A stretch of DNA of 64,000 nt from Methylophaga sp. (GCA_002706095.1 PAJP01000016.1:62001-126000); one strand, 5' to 3'. Numbered from the stretch's first letter, positions 50,785 through 60,037 are shown. Notes: generated from the sequence alone by a model not told the origin. Numbers and translations are program-made.

Positions 50785-51516
50785 ATGACTTTAGGGAAGA
50801 AGCTTATTCCATTACTATTCACCGCACTTTCAATGAATGCTGTGGCTTATCAGAGTAAAGATGAGCAGATTGATGCAGTATTAAATGTGGTGCAAACAGG
50901 TTCACAAGAACGCAAAGAGACTGTCCTGGAACGTTTACAGTGGTCAGGTATTTCAGATCCTCGCTTATATGATGTGTTGGAAGCCGATTTATTGGCAAAT
51001 TACCAAGAAAAGCTATATGACTCAGATAAGCGTAATTTGATGGCCTATGAGGTAAGAGCGCTGGGATACAGTGGGAACCCAAAATACACATCGACGCTTG
51101 AACTGTTAGCAAAAAAAGCGGCGGAGTCAAAAGTTAAACGACATGCCAAAAAGGCCTTGAGCGACTTAAGTACTTATATTTCGGTCCAGCGTCAGTTAAG
51201 TCATGTGGTAATCGAACAACCGGAAAAACCGTTTGAAGTTCAGATGTATATGCGGATGATACAAACGGGTGATAGCTACACACAGCGACTGGCCGCGCGA
51301 GCTTCTTTTCATGAAAATATTCATGACCCTGAACTTATGGCTTTATTTACTGAGCAGTTAGAGAGCATGTACATGAACCCTGGTTTGGATGCCTTGGGGC
51401 AAGATACGGCCGCCTGGATCTGTAAAGTGCTTAAACAAGACTCTGGACATGAAGCTCTGTTGGCGGAAGTAGCTGAGAAGACGCCACATCGAAAAATTCA
51501 AAAATATGCTAAGTAA
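50785..51516 (+). CDS. Periplasmic helical protein of unknown function
   Basis: I do not recognise the 243-residue product. It has a signal peptide (MTLGKKLIPLLFTALSMNAVA) and then a helical body. Motifs about 30 residues apart (DERKETVLERLQWSGISDPRLYDVL style segments, followed by DLLANYQEKLYDSDKRNLM) resemble HEAT-like repeats. ATG follows AAGGA. It lies 11 bases after apeR and could be expressed with the cluster, but no function in the pathway is known. Confidence 0.6.
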   Translation: MTLGKKLIPLLFTALSMNAVAYQSKDEQIDAVLNVVQTGSQERKETVLERLQWSGISDPRLYDVLEADLLANYQEKLYDSDKRNLMAYEVRALGYSGNPKYTSTLELLAKKAAESKVKRHAKKALSDLSTYISVQRQLSHVVIEQPEKPFEVQMYMRMIQTGDSYTQRLAARASFHENIHDPELMALFTEQLESMYMNPGLDALGQDTAAWICKVLKQDSGHEALLAEVAEKTPHRKIQKYAK

Positions 51517-51582
51517 CTGGAGTAAGCCCTTTTTTCTACATAACTGTTTGCCCAGAGACAACTTCATTTAAAGAGTGCTGAG

Positions 51583-51882
51583 ATGAGTGACAAAGATTCT
51601 GAAGAGATGGTTGTAGAGTTCACGCCTCTGGAAAAGATCGAAGAGCTCTATAATGAGCTGCTTGATTGGTATGGTGAGGCTGATAGTAAAGAACTTAGAG
51701 TGGCAGCCAAATTATTGTTAGTTGCTTTGGAAAAGTTTGCTATTCATGGTGGTAATCAGTGGCATGACCTGGTCAGTGAATATATCGATATTCTTCGTAA
51801 AGATCCGGAGAAGTTTCAAAGAATTATTGAATCCAATCGCGGTGAATTAAAAGAAAAAACGTCTACGACCCGTTATCACTAG
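51583..51882 (+). CDS. Small acidic protein of unknown function
   Basis: The 99-residue product has no signal peptide or membrane segment and no motif I recognise. It is acidic in the first half (SDKDSEEMVVEFTPLEKIEELY). It follows the helical periplasmic gene on the same strand, and its stop is directly adjacent to the convergent Fic-like gene. GAGTGCTGAG is a weak ribosome binding site. Confidence 0.5.
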   Translation: MSDKDSEEMVVEFTPLEKIEELYNELLDWYGEADSKELRVAAKLLLVALEKFAIHGGNQWHDLVSEYIDILRKDPEKFQRIIESNRGELKEKTSTTRYH

Positions 51883-52599
51883 CTAATTTTTCAAAAAAGA
51901 TTGTCTTTTTTGCTCGTCTTTCAGCAACTTGGCAAATTTACGTGTTTGTTTTGGCAGATAAATAAAATCGTCGACTAATGATTTCTTACGACGTTTTTTG
52001 GTCAGTTCAGCAGGCTCGAAAAAATGTCTGGCATTCTCGTAAGACAACACAAACGGCTGATAGCCCTCATGCATCAGTAAATAACTCATGATGAGTGAAC
52101 CTGTACGATGATTGCCTTCCAGAAACAGTTGAGGCTGACTCAGTATATTGGTGAATAAACCGGCCGTTCGCTTCCAAATATTGGTGTGTTGATTGAGTGC
52201 CAACCAGTCCATAAGCTGACCAATACCACCATTACGTGCTGCGTAGAAGTGGGCTTTTGTTGCTTTAAATTGATGTTGAGATTCTTCTTCAGATATTGAT
52301 GAAGTGTGATAAAGCACTATGTGATTAAGTTCTAACAGTAAATGTGAATTACCCATGGCGAAAAGATCAATGTCATTCGCCAGATAAAAATCTATCTTGG
52401 CGTAGCCGGCAACAATGTTTTCAATCACTTCATTAGATGGTGGTGTTCTCTGAACGGTGAGGGTTTTATTAATCTTATCAAAGTGTTTTTGCGTATCAAG
52501 CAGACGTGATCTGACAGCGCTAATATTGAGTCGAGCAATATTGCCTGTCAGATCATGTTGTGTCGCACTGTGAACAGCATTAAGTGATGATGAACCCAT
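51883..52599 (-). CDS. Fic/DOC-family protein with altered active-site motif
   Basis: Canonical Fic enzymes transfer AMP or other groups to target hydroxyls through HxFx(D/E)GNGR. Here the motif at 157-165 is QLFLEGNHR: the phosphate-binding E-G-N and the Arg are kept, but the catalytic His is Gln and the Gly is His. Classic AMP transfer is therefore doubtful; another activity is possible. An inhibitory helix was not clearly seen. The gene starts 14 bases after pstB, in the position phoU usually holds, so it is probably co-transcribed with pst. Confidence 0.78.
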   Translation of the reverse strand: MGSSSLNAVHSATQHDLTGNIARLNISAVRSRLLDTQKHFDKINKTLTVQRTPPSNEVIENIVAGYAKIDFYLANDIDLFAMGNSHLLLELNHIVLYHTSSISEEESQHQFKATKAHFYAARNGGIGQLMDWLALNQHTNIWKRTAGLFTNILSQPQLFLEGNHRTGSLIMSYLLMHEGYQPFVLSYENARHFFEPAELTKKRRKKSLVDDFIYLPKQTRKFAKLLKDEQKRQSFLKN

Positions 52600-52613
52600 A
52601 ATAATGGTTTAGA

Positions 52614-53441
52614 TTAACTAAACTCACCTCGCACATACTGTTTGGTTAATAACTGTTGAGGATCTTCAAAAATCTTTTTGGTGTCGTCCATTTCAACCAG
52701 ATAACCAGTACGGCCACCTTGTGAAATATCTACACCCAGAAATGCTGTTGTATCAGCCACACGCATGGCTTGTTGCATATTGTGTGTGACTAAAGCCACG
52801 CTGTAGTGTTGTTTCAGTTCTACCATCAACTCTTCGATCTGACGCGTGGCAATCGGGTCTAGAGCTGAACAAGGTTCATCCATTAATAACACATCAGGTT
52901 CTGTGGCAATGGCCCTGGCAATACACAAACGTTGTTGCTGACCACCTGATAAAGATAATCCGCTGTTTTTCAATTTATCTTTGACATCATTCCAGATAGC
53001 CGCACGTTTTAGTGCTTTAACGACCATCTCTTCCTCATCGCCTTTGTAACCGTTTAGTCTCAGGCCAAAGGCAACATTATCGTAAATGCTCATAGAAAAA
53101 GGATTAGGTAACTGGAACACCATGCCGATATAACGTCTGACGATGACTGCATCGACCTTTTTGCTGTAGATATCATGTTTGTGATACTGGATATGACCTT
53201 CAAAACGAAATGAGTCGATCAGATCATTCATACGATTCATGCTGCGTAGAACGGTACTTTTTCCGCAACCTGATGGACCAATAAAGCCGGTGACTTTATT
53301 TTTTTCAATAGGAATAGTGGTGTCTCTGACCGCTCTGAAGTCACCATAGTAGATATTTTTTACATGGCAATCTAAAACAACAGGGCCTTTTGGCACGTAC
53401 TTTTCAGCAATAAATTCAGCGGTATCGATTTGCATATTCAT
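52614..53441 (-). CDS. pstB: Phosphate ABC transporter ATPase PstB
   Basis: PstB powers high-affinity phosphate import. The 275 residues include Walker [13 protein letters not shown], signature [17 protein letters not shown] and Walker [14 protein letters not shown]. It is the last canonical gene in pstS-C-A-B order. Confidence 0.95.
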   Translation of the reverse strand: MNMQIDTAEFIAEKYVPKGPVVLDCHVKNIYYGDFRAVRDTTIPIEKNKVTGFIGPSGCGKSTVLRSMNRMNDLIDSFRFEGHIQYHKHDIYSKKVDAVIVRRYIGMVFQLPNPFSMSIYDNVAFGLRLNGYKGDEEEMVVKALKRAAIWNDVKDKLKNSGLSLSGGQQQRLCIARAIATEPDVLLMDEPCSALDPIATRQIEELMVELKQHYSVALVTHNMQQAMRVADTTAFLGVDISQGGRTGYLVEMDDTKKIFEDPQQLLTKQYVRGEFS

Positions 53442-53455
53442 AGGTTTTCCTTACG

Positions 53456-54361
53456 TTATTCTTTAAATTTCGATCTGCCGACAACGCGGGCCAGAATATT
53501 GAAAAAGAGGACGAGTATTACAAGTACCAGAGAGGCTGCCCAGGCAAGCTCAATCTGATTCTCAAACGGCATGCCGGAGAAGTTGTAAATCAAAATGGAT
53601 AAAGAGGCTGTTGGCTCTGCCAGTTCAGCCATGTAGTAATTACTAAACAAGGCAGTAAACAGTAACGGAGCTGACTCACCCGCGGCACCTGCTACAGCCA
53701 ATATCACACCGGTCAAAATGCCGGGTAATGCTGTAGGTAAAACCACTTTTAATATGACTTGTGTACGCGTACACCCCATGCCAAACGCAGCATCTTTCAT
53801 TTTTTGTGGTACTTGTTTCATGGCTTCTTCTGCTGCCAAAGTCACCGTAGGTAACATCAGAACAGCTAAGGCCACACCACCCGCCCAGGCAGAATAAGTG
53901 CCGGTTGTAATAACGATAACGGCATAAACAAAGACACCCGCCAGGATTGAAGGAAAGCCTGTAAGTACCTTGGCTAAAAAGCGTGAGATGGTTGCTATTT
54001 TGCTGGAAGGGTTAAGTATTGATAAATACAGTGCTGCCATGATTCCAATTGGAATACTGATGGCCGAGGCAATACCCACCATAGTTAATGTACCGACAAT
54101 GGCGTTACCAAAGCCACCACCCATTTCAAAACCAGCGGGTGGTAGGGCGGTAATCGCTTCCATATCCAGTCTGGCGCCACCTTGAGCGAGCAGCATATAA
54201 ATCACTGAAAAGAGGGGAATACTGGCTAAAACAGCTAACAGCCAAACTAAGGTTGTCAAAAAATAGTTTTTTAATGCTCTGACTTCAAAAATATTTTTTT
54301 CCAGAGCCGGTAACTCAATTCTTGGTGGCAACACCTGCTCTTCTAATTGTATTTGACTCAT
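53456..54361 (-). CDS. pstA: Phosphate ABC transporter permease PstA
   Basis: This 301-residue inner-membrane permease has about six helices and the EAA-type coupling motif EEAMKQVPQKMKDAAFGMGCTR. Its start overlaps the pstC stop (ATGA), so translation is coupled. Confidence 0.93.
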   Translation of the reverse strand: MSQIQLEEQVLPPRIELPALEKNIFEVRALKNYFLTTLVWLLAVLASIPLFSVIYMLLAQGGARLDMEAITALPPAGFEMGGGFGNAIVGTLTMVGIASAISIPIGIMAALYLSILNPSSKIATISRFLAKVLTGFPSILAGVFVYAVIVITTGTYSAWAGGVALAVLMLPTVTLAAEEAMKQVPQKMKDAAFGMGCTRTQVILKVVLPTALPGILTGVILAVAGAAGESAPLLFTALFSNYYMAELAEPTASLSILIYNFSGMPFENQIELAWAASLVLVILVLFFNILARVVGRSKFKE

Positions 54362-55335
54362 TTTTTACCCTCAAACTTACGCATGGTGTATTGCTGTACT
54401 GCCAAACCGACAACGTTGACCATAAAGGTGATGACCAGTAGAACCAGTGCGGCATACATTAAAGCCTGTATTTCGATTTCACCTGCTTCAGGGAAAGTAG
54501 AAGCAAGAAGTGACGCTAAGGTATTGGCCGGAGCAAACAGTGAGACATCGATATTGTTGACGTTACCAATCAACATGGCGAGCGCCATGGTTTCACCAAG
54601 AGCGCGACCGAATCCAAGCACTAAACCAGCCAAAATGCCGGAAGAGGCTGTAGGGAGCATTACTTTTAAAATGACTTCCCACTTGGTAGCACCCATACCG
54701 TAAGCGGCTTCTTTCACTTTGTAGGGGATACGGCGGAAAGCATCTGCAGAAATCGCTGCTACGGTAGGTAAAATCATAATAGCGAGTACCAATGCCGCAG
54801 GAGCAAGACCTGGACCACTCAACTCTGTGCCAAATAGGGGAAACCAGCCTAAGGTGTCATGTAACCACTCAGCGCCAGGTCTTATCAATGGAATCAGTAC
54901 ATAAATGCCCCATAAACCATAAACAACAGAGGGGATAGCTGCTAACAATTCGATGACGGTTCTGAAAATCATTTCGAACTTAGCGTGTACAAATCCTTGA
55001 GTCAGGAAGATCGCTATTGAAACACCTAATAAACCACCCAGAAGTAAAGCTAAGAGCGAACTATATAATGTGCCCCAAATTTCAGGTAACACACCAAACA
55101 CCCCTTGGTTGGTATCCCATGTAGTACCAGTAATAAAGCCAAGGCCATGTGTTTTGATGGCCGGTAATGCCTGTGAACCTAATTCAAAAACGATATAGGC
55201 AACCAAAAGGACAATGGATAGGGCGCAAAAATAAGCAAAAGAGCGAAATACCGAGTCTTTTAAGTAATCCGTCGATGATGGCGGAGCAGACAGTGTTTTA
55301 TCACTACTGGCTTCTTTAAATGGATCGTAAACCAT
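54358..55335 (-). CDS. pstC: Phosphate ABC transporter permease PstC
   Basis: This is the partner permease of PstA, with about six helices and the coupling segment DAFRRIPYKVKEAAYGMGATKW. The start chosen is ATG at 55335 (MVYDPFKE, 325 residues), 6 bases after AGGAA; a TTG five codons upstream is unlikely. An extended N-terminal tail precedes the first helix. Confidence 0.93.
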   Translation of the reverse strand: MVYDPFKEASSDKTLSAPPSSTDYLKDSVFRSFAYFCALSIVLLVAYIVFELGSQALPAIKTHGLGFITGTTWDTNQGVFGVLPEIWGTLYSSLLALLLGGLLGVSIAIFLTQGFVHAKFEMIFRTVIELLAAIPSVVYGLWGIYVLIPLIRPGAEWLHDTLGWFPLFGTELSGPGLAPAALVLAIMILPTVAAISADAFRRIPYKVKEAAYGMGATKWEVILKVMLPTASSGILAGLVLGFGRALGETMALAMLIGNVNNIDVSLFAPANTLASLLASTFPEAGEIEIQALMYAALVLLVITFMVNVVGLAVQQYTMRKFEGKK

Positions 55336-55398
55336 GTGCGTTCCTATCAATTATTCATTCGTGTTTTTAAACATGTTTTATGGCGTGTAAAAACAGAG

Positions 55399-55437
55399 AA
55401 AATGCTGCAAGGACTTTCCAGCCTTGCAGCATTTTTT
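55399..55437 (-). terminator. Hairpin between pstS and pstC
   Basis: AAAATGCTGCAAGG (55399-55412) pairs with CCTTGCAGCATTTT (55422-55435) around a 9-base loop. It lies just after the pstS stop, and T tracts occur on both sides. On the minus strand it probably attenuates transcription, so the binding protein is made in excess over PstCAB. Confidence 0.75.
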
Positions 55438-55460
55438 ATCTCAGTTTTCAACTGATGTGA

Positions 55461-56519
55461 TTACTTGATCATTTTCGCTGCGTTGCGAACTTTCTCAACC
55501 ACGTTTTCAGGTAGTGGGATATAACCCATTGCTTCAGATGATTCTTGACCTGTTGTTACCATGTACTCGATTAAGTCACGTAAAGCTTTTGCTTTATCAT
55601 CTTCTTGATCTTTGTAGACCAACAACCATGTGAACGAGGCGATTGGGTAAGCATCTTCACCAGCAGGGTCAGTAGACCAAGCACGTAAATCAGGTACATC
55701 ACTACCTGGTAAATTACCTTCTGGGAAGGTTGTTGTTGCTAATGCGGCAGCACCTGTTTCACCACCGGCTTCAACGAATTTACCTTTTTGGTTTTCAAGA
55801 ATAGCGGTTGGCATTTTGGTTAATTTTGCAAAGCCATATTCAATGTAACCAATTGAACCAGGCGTTTGTTTGATAGTCGCTGTCACACCATCATTTTTTG
55901 GCGCTTTAACGATTAATGCAGAAGAAGGCCAGTTAGGTGATTTAGCTGCACCGATAGTTTCTTTAAATTCTGCATTGATGGCAGACAAGTGATTGGTGTA
56001 AACATAACTTGTACCACTTGAGTCAGAGCGAACGACTACAGTGATTTTTTCGTCAGGTAATTTAACACCTGGGTTGGCTGCTTGGATTTTTGGGTCATTC
56101 CATTGAGTGATTTTGCCCATGAAAATCGCTGGGTAAACATCACGTGGCAGTTTTAATTCTTTAACACCTTCCAGGTTGTAAGACAGAACCACTTCACCGG
56201 CTGTCATTGGTAACAGAATTGCACCTTTTTTGACTTGCTCGATTTCGCTGTCTTTCATCGCGGCGTCACTCGCTGCAAAGTCAACTGTTTCATTGATGAA
56301 ATCACGAATACCTGCGCCACTACCTTTAGATTGGTAATCTACACGCACACCATCAGTTTGCTTGCTGTAATCTTTAAACCATTTGTTATAAAGAGGGGCT
56401 GGAAAACTGGCACCAGAACCGTTCAACTTCAGTTCGGCATGTGCAGCAGTTGATGACATCGCACCAACAAGGGCAGTGATAAGAAAAACTGACTTTGCAT
56501 TTTTTGCAAATAGTTTCAT
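55461..56519 (-). CDS. pstS: Periplasmic phosphate-binding protein PstS
   Basis: PstS binds phosphate and delivers it to PstCA. The 352 residues start with a signal peptide (ALVGAMSSTAAHA). Phosphate-site segments include GSGASFPAPLYNKW, KGSGAGIRDF and RSDSSGTSYVYTNHL. The gene is preceded by a PHO box. Confidence 0.95.
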   Translation of the reverse strand: MKLFAKNAKSVFLITALVGAMSSTAAHAELKLNGSGASFPAPLYNKWFKDYSKQTDGVRVDYQSKGSGAGIRDFINETVDFAASDAAMKDSEIEQVKKGAILLPMTAGEVVLSYNLEGVKELKLPRDVYPAIFMGKITQWNDPKIQAANPGVKLPDEKITVVVRSDSSGTSYVYTNHLSAINAEFKETIGAAKSPNWPSSALIVKAPKNDGVTATIKQTPGSIGYIEYGFAKLTKMPTAILENQKGKFVEAGGETGAAALATTTFPEGNLPGSDVPDLRAWSTDPAGEDAYPIASFTWLLVYKDQEDDKAKALRDLIEYMVTTGQESSEAMGYIPLPENVVEKVRNAAKMIK

Positions 56520-56567
56520 AGAAACTCCTGACTAGTTAATTAAGCAATAAAAATCTTTAACTCGAAC

Positions 56568-56601
56568 AGAGTATCGGTCTTAAGTTAAAGATTTATGACA
56601 A
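56568..56601 (-). promoter_or_regulatory. PHO box and -10 element upstream of pstS
   Basis: On the minus strand TTGTCAT-AAAT-CTTTAAC (56601-56584) resembles the PhoB consensus CTGTCAT-N4-CTGTCAT (six of seven and five of seven in the two repeats). It is followed, exactly 10 bases downstream, by TACTCT (56573-56568), a plausible -10. This spacing is that of PhoB-activated promoters. Confidence 0.65.
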
Positions 56602-56822
56602 AAGCAAATTTAGTCAGAATTTTTTATATCAGTAGAAGGTTGTATCTAATAATTTATATTAAAATCAATTATCTATAGATCTTTTTGCTTATTAATAATG
56701 TATCAATGTCAGTTTTTTTAATTCGTCTCTTTTCACAAAATGGATAAATTAAAGTGACATTATGACTAAATAGAGCGTCATTATTAGGGACTCTATAGTC
56801 TTAATAGCAGTATTGTTACTTC

Positions 56823-57227
56823 TACTGAATTGCAAACATAAGTAATCTGAAGGCAATCCAGACAAAGCCAATAGTTGTAATAATAAAGCTCAATGCTGAG
56901 AATATTTTCCAGATAGTTTTATTCCAGAAATAGATATCAAAAGCGGCAATCACAAAAATGGTTGGGTTAGTGAATCCGCCAATGGCGACACAAAGACAGG
57001 CGAACTTTGATAACTCAATATCGGCCCCAGTCGCAGCACCATAAAAAACCTAAGCTGAATAATGCCATGAGTGCATAATCTACGTGAGCCCTGATCATGG
57101 TTTTGTAATCGACTAAAAAGTCGCCGTCTATCCCTTTGATGGGAAACCATCTGGCAAATGTCATTAACCATGCCGATAGAATCAATGCTGCAATCATAGC
57201 AACAGCACCTATTAATAAAACATTCAT
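56823..57227 (-). pseudogene. Frameshifted small membrane-protein gene
   Basis: The first part, from ATG at 57227 (after AAAGGAGAGAG), reads MNVLLIGAVAMIAALILSAW to LFSLGFLWC and then hits a stop. Shifting frame at a six-T run (57043-57048 as A on the plus strand) gives YGAATGADIELSKFACLCVA and a continued hydrophobic tail to a stop at 56823. The fused product would be about 134 residues with four helices. One T fewer would restore it. It may be a true pseudogene, a sequencing error or programmed slippage. The family is not recognised. Confidence 0.7.
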
Positions 57228-57583
57228 TTCTCTCTCCTTTGTATTGGAGAGCATATTAAAAATGATTACATAGCTGGCTGCAGCTGATAATTACCCCAGA
57301 TTTTCAGGTAAATAGCCCATTATCTCTACATAGCGGTTAGTCGCATGCGATTGGAGCTTTGTGTCGCTAGAGGAGCGGAGGGGAGTTTAGTAGAAAAAGT
57401 AGCACCATTAGCTCTCTCAATTTGAACGTCGAAAATAGTTTTGTTTCGGCTTTTATGATGGTGGGATTCAAACATTCGCTAAGAAACATGACATGACTCG
57501 AACAATGCCCATTTTTGCTACTGAGATATAAACGCTGCCATTAAACTTATTGCTCACATTGTGATTTTTTTCATGGAGTTAAT
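57228..57583. other. Intergenic region between the frameshifted gene and azurin
   Basis: About 356 bases with no open frame of note. It should contain the promoter of azurin, but no convincing -35/-10 pair or operator was found by eye. No tRNA or stable hairpin was noticed. Confidence 0.4.
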
Positions 57584-58033
57584 ATGCGTTTTTCTTATTT
57601 TTTTATTCCTTTAGCATTTGCCTTACCTAACTTAGCAAGTGCCAATACTTGTGAAGTAGAAATTACTGCGGGTGATTCATGGTCATACAACACTAAGACA
57701 ATCACTGTGCCATCTGATTGTGATGAATTTACTGTCAATTTCACGCATACAGGTAAGCTATCTAAAGATGGGCTTGGTCATAACTGGGTATTAGCCAAGA
57801 CTTCAGATGTGAATGCCATTGCTCAAGCCGGTGCACCAGAAGGGCTCGAAAATGATTTCCTTCCAAAGAATGATGAGCGTGTGCTCGCATTCACACCGAT
57901 CATCGGTGGCGGTGAAAGTGCCTCAACAACCTTTAAAACGAGTGTGTTAAATAAAAATGAGGACTATAGCTTTTTCTGCTCATTTCCTGGTCACACATTT
58001 ATGATGCGCGGCACCGTGAAACAAGCAGAATAA
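57584..58033 (+). CDS. Azurin
   Basis: Azurin is a periplasmic blue-copper electron carrier. The 149 residues have a signal peptide cut after LASA and a mature part starting NTCEVEITAGD. Copper ligands are His in GLGHNWVL and Cys, His and Met in FFCSFPGHTFMM. Azurins are known electron acceptors for methylamine dehydrogenase in methylotrophs such as Methylomonas, and the mau cluster lies on the opposite strand next to it. ATG at 57584 follows GGAG. Confidence 0.93.
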   Translation: MRFSYFFIPLAFALPNLASANTCEVEITAGDSWSYNTKTITVPSDCDEFTVNFTHTGKLSKDGLGHNWVLAKTSDVNAIAQAGAPEGLENDFLPKNDERVLAFTPIIGGGESASTTFKTSVLNKNEDYSFFCSFPGHTFMMRGTVKQAE

Positions 58034-58067
58034 AAATACCTTTCAGCTTCCTCTTGTATCCCCTGTT

Positions 58068-58107
58068 ATAAAGGTGTGGTGGTTTGCCGCCCACCTTTAT
58101 CTTTTTA
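58068..58107 (+). terminator. Intrinsic terminator of azurin
   Basis: ATAAAGGTG (58068-58076) pairs with CACCTTTAT (58092-58100) and is followed by CTTTTTATTT. Its 15-base loop contains GGTGG/CCGCC, which may extend the stem. It lies between the convergent azurin and mauN genes. Confidence 0.8.
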
Positions 58108-58108
58108 T

Positions 58109-58954
58109 TTAATCGTCAGCTTTTCTATTTGCCATCCCCACTAAGTCAATTTTCATTGACAGAACTCCTTCGCTACATTCATCAAGACAAGCACCGCAAC
58201 GAGTACAATCACTTGAAGTAACGGATAAGGCTTGTTTTGACACTACAGGGGCCAGTACATGTGGTTCAGGACAAACAGCAACGCAACGTGAACAGCCACG
58301 GGTATCACAGCTTTCTGTTGGTGTGGATGTCACTTTGAGTCGACCATAGCGTCCTAAAATGCCATAGAAAGCACCTACTGGGCACAGATGGCCGCACCAG
58401 GCACGACGACTGACAAATAAATCAAACAAAAATAAAGCGCCGAGCAGCATCGCTCCACTTAAAGAAAACCATATTAACTCTCGCTGGAATCGTGTAATAG
58501 GGTTCACTATTTCCCACGCCAAGGTCCCGCCTAAAAAAGAAAGCACCAGAGATAAGGCTAAGATCCAGAGTCGTAAATGACGCGATAAATTCATATTGCC
58601 TTTAATATTGAGACGTTTACGTAACCAATAGGCTAAATCAGTCAGTAAGTTGATGGGACATACCCAGCTACAGTAAAGACGACCGGCTAAGAAAGCATAA
58701 AACCCTCCGACCAGTATCGCCCCCATAAGCGCGGGCAAGGCAATAGGGGAACCTGCAAAAAAAGACTGGAGAAGAATAAAAGGATCGGTCAGTTTGAGTT
58801 GTTCAAACCAGAGACTAGACGATAAATTGCCATCAGCAATCTTGCCATAACCCGGTATTGCAACAATAAAGGCAAGTAAAATGGAGATTTGTACGATACG
58901 GCGCATCAACAACCAGCGATGCCGATAGAGGCCACGCTTCAGACGATGTAACAT
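58109..58954 (-). CDS. mauN: Ferredoxin-type membrane protein MauN
   Basis: MauN is a NapH-like polyferredoxin of the methylamine cluster, thought to take part in electron flow. The 281 residues have about four membrane helices, the membrane-associated motif CSWVCPINLL with CGHLCPVG, and two C-terminal 4Fe-4S motifs (CDTRGCSRCVAVCPEP and CTRCGACLDECSEGV). It starts 2 bases after mauM. In model methylotrophs mauN and mauM are not essential for growth on methylamine. Confidence 0.88.
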   Translation of the reverse strand: MLHRLKRGLYRHRWLLMRRIVQISILLAFIVAIPGYGKIADGNLSSSLWFEQLKLTDPFILLQSFFAGSPIALPALMGAILVGGFYAFLAGRLYCSWVCPINLLTDLAYWLRKRLNIKGNMNLSRHLRLWILALSLVLSFLGGTLAWEIVNPITRFQRELIWFSLSGAMLLGALFLFDLFVSRRAWCGHLCPVGAFYGILGRYGRLKVTSTPTESCDTRGCSRCVAVCPEPHVLAPVVSKQALSVTSSDCTRCGACLDECSEGVLSMKIDLVGMANRKADD

Positions 58955-58956
58955 AC

Positions 58957-59640
58957 TTAGCTCCTCCCAACGGCATTCCTGCCAGACAGGCCTAAGCCCA
59001 GTTCGCGTGGAAGTACGCGAATGGCCGCTTCAGACAAGACACAATGTTTTTCACAGGTGCCGCATCCAGTGCAGATGTCTGAATGCACGGTAGGAATCAT
59101 CAATTTTCCTGCCTCAGTCTGGATAGGTTCAATGGTGATGGCTTCATCACGAATGGGGCAAACTCGCCAGCAAATACTACAGGTCAAACCTTTGTAATTG
59201 AGGCAGGTTTCATGGTCAACAAGTACAGCGACGCCCATATCCGCTTTTTTTATATCGGTCATATGGCGATCAAGTGCACCGGTCGGGCAGGCCTTGGCAC
59301 AGGGAATATCGGTGCACATCCGGCACGGTTCTTCTCTGGCTACAAAATAGGGCGTGCCTTGTGGAGCAGGATCGGCCCAACTGGCTAACTTCAGAATATC
59401 GTAGGGGCAGTCTTCAACACATAAGCCACATCGTATACATGATGAGTCGAAGTCCAGATCCGGCAATGCGCCTGGTGGGCGAAGCGCTTCTGCAGCGCGT
59501 GCTGGACGGGATAGAATCATGGATTGTCCAATGATGGAACCCACCAGTACCACTCCAAAACGTTTGAATAGATGACGAAAGGTTTCCCGCTTTCCGGGAT
59601 CGTCTAATTGATGGTTAGTGTCTCGTTGATTTTCTGCCAT
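58957..59640 (-). CDS. mauM: Ferredoxin-type protein MauM
   Basis: The 227-residue NapG-like protein has four 4Fe-4S motifs in order: CIRCGLCVEDCP, CRMCTDIPCAKACP, CLNYKGLTCSICWRVCP and CTGCGTCEKHC. An N-terminal hydrophobic stretch (KRFGVVLVGSIIGQSM) may be an anchor or export signal. The start is ATG at 59640 with GGAGG upstream; a longer reading is not used. Confidence 0.88.
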   Translation of the reverse strand: MAENQRDTNHQLDDPGKRETFRHLFKRFGVVLVGSIIGQSMILSRPARAAEALRPPGALPDLDFDSSCIRCGLCVEDCPYDILKLASWADPAPQGTPYFVAREEPCRMCTDIPCAKACPTGALDRHMTDIKKADMGVAVLVDHETCLNYKGLTCSICWRVCPIRDEAITIEPIQTEAGKLMIPTVHSDICTGCGTCEKHCVLSEAAIRVLPRELGLGLSGRNAVGRS

Positions 59641-59669
59641 TAGTACCTCCAGCAGATAAACAGCAAATA

Positions 59670-60032
59670 TCAGGGAGCTACCGTCATTTCGGCTCTGATA
59701 ACCGGATGTATCCAGCATTGCAAAAGGTAATCACCGGCTGCTGGAATAGTCAAGCTGACGGTTTCTCCCGGAAGCTGTACGCCTAAGTTCACCACTTTGC
59801 CATCGGGGTAGGTGACATAAATACTGTGTGCGATATTCGCTTTGTTATGAATCAGTAGTTTGTCATTGACTTGCGGGGTAAAGTGCCATTCATCGAAATC
59901 GTGATGGGTCAGCGATAACTCTCGAATAATCTGTTCTGAGTCGCTTGCTTGTTCGGCACTGGCAACGGGTAGAATGAGCGTACTCATAATGCAAGCTATA
60001 GTCATGAGCCAAAGTGTTACTTGTCTGTTCAC
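59670..60032 (-). CDS. mauL: Methylamine utilization protein MauL (cupredoxin-like)
   Basis: The 120-residue product has a signal peptide (ACIMSTLILPVASA) and a cupredoxin-like domain with His in NIAHSIYVTYPDG and Cys/His in LLQCWIHPVIRAEM, which may bind copper. In other methylotrophs mauL is needed for methylamine dehydrogenase synthesis. It lies between mauG and mauM as usual. Confidence 0.82.
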   Translation of the reverse strand: MNRQVTLWLMTIACIMSTLILPVASAEQASDSEQIIRELSLTHHDFDEWHFTPQVNDKLLIHNKANIAHSIYVTYPDGKVVNLGVQLPGETVSLTIPAAGDYLLQCWIHPVIRAEMTVAP

Positions 60033-60037
60033 GTATG

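Noticed and set aside
57228..57583. Possible tRNA or small RNA upstream of azurin
   Set aside because: GGGATTCAAACA looked a little like a T-loop, but no cloverleaf or terminator could be formed around it.
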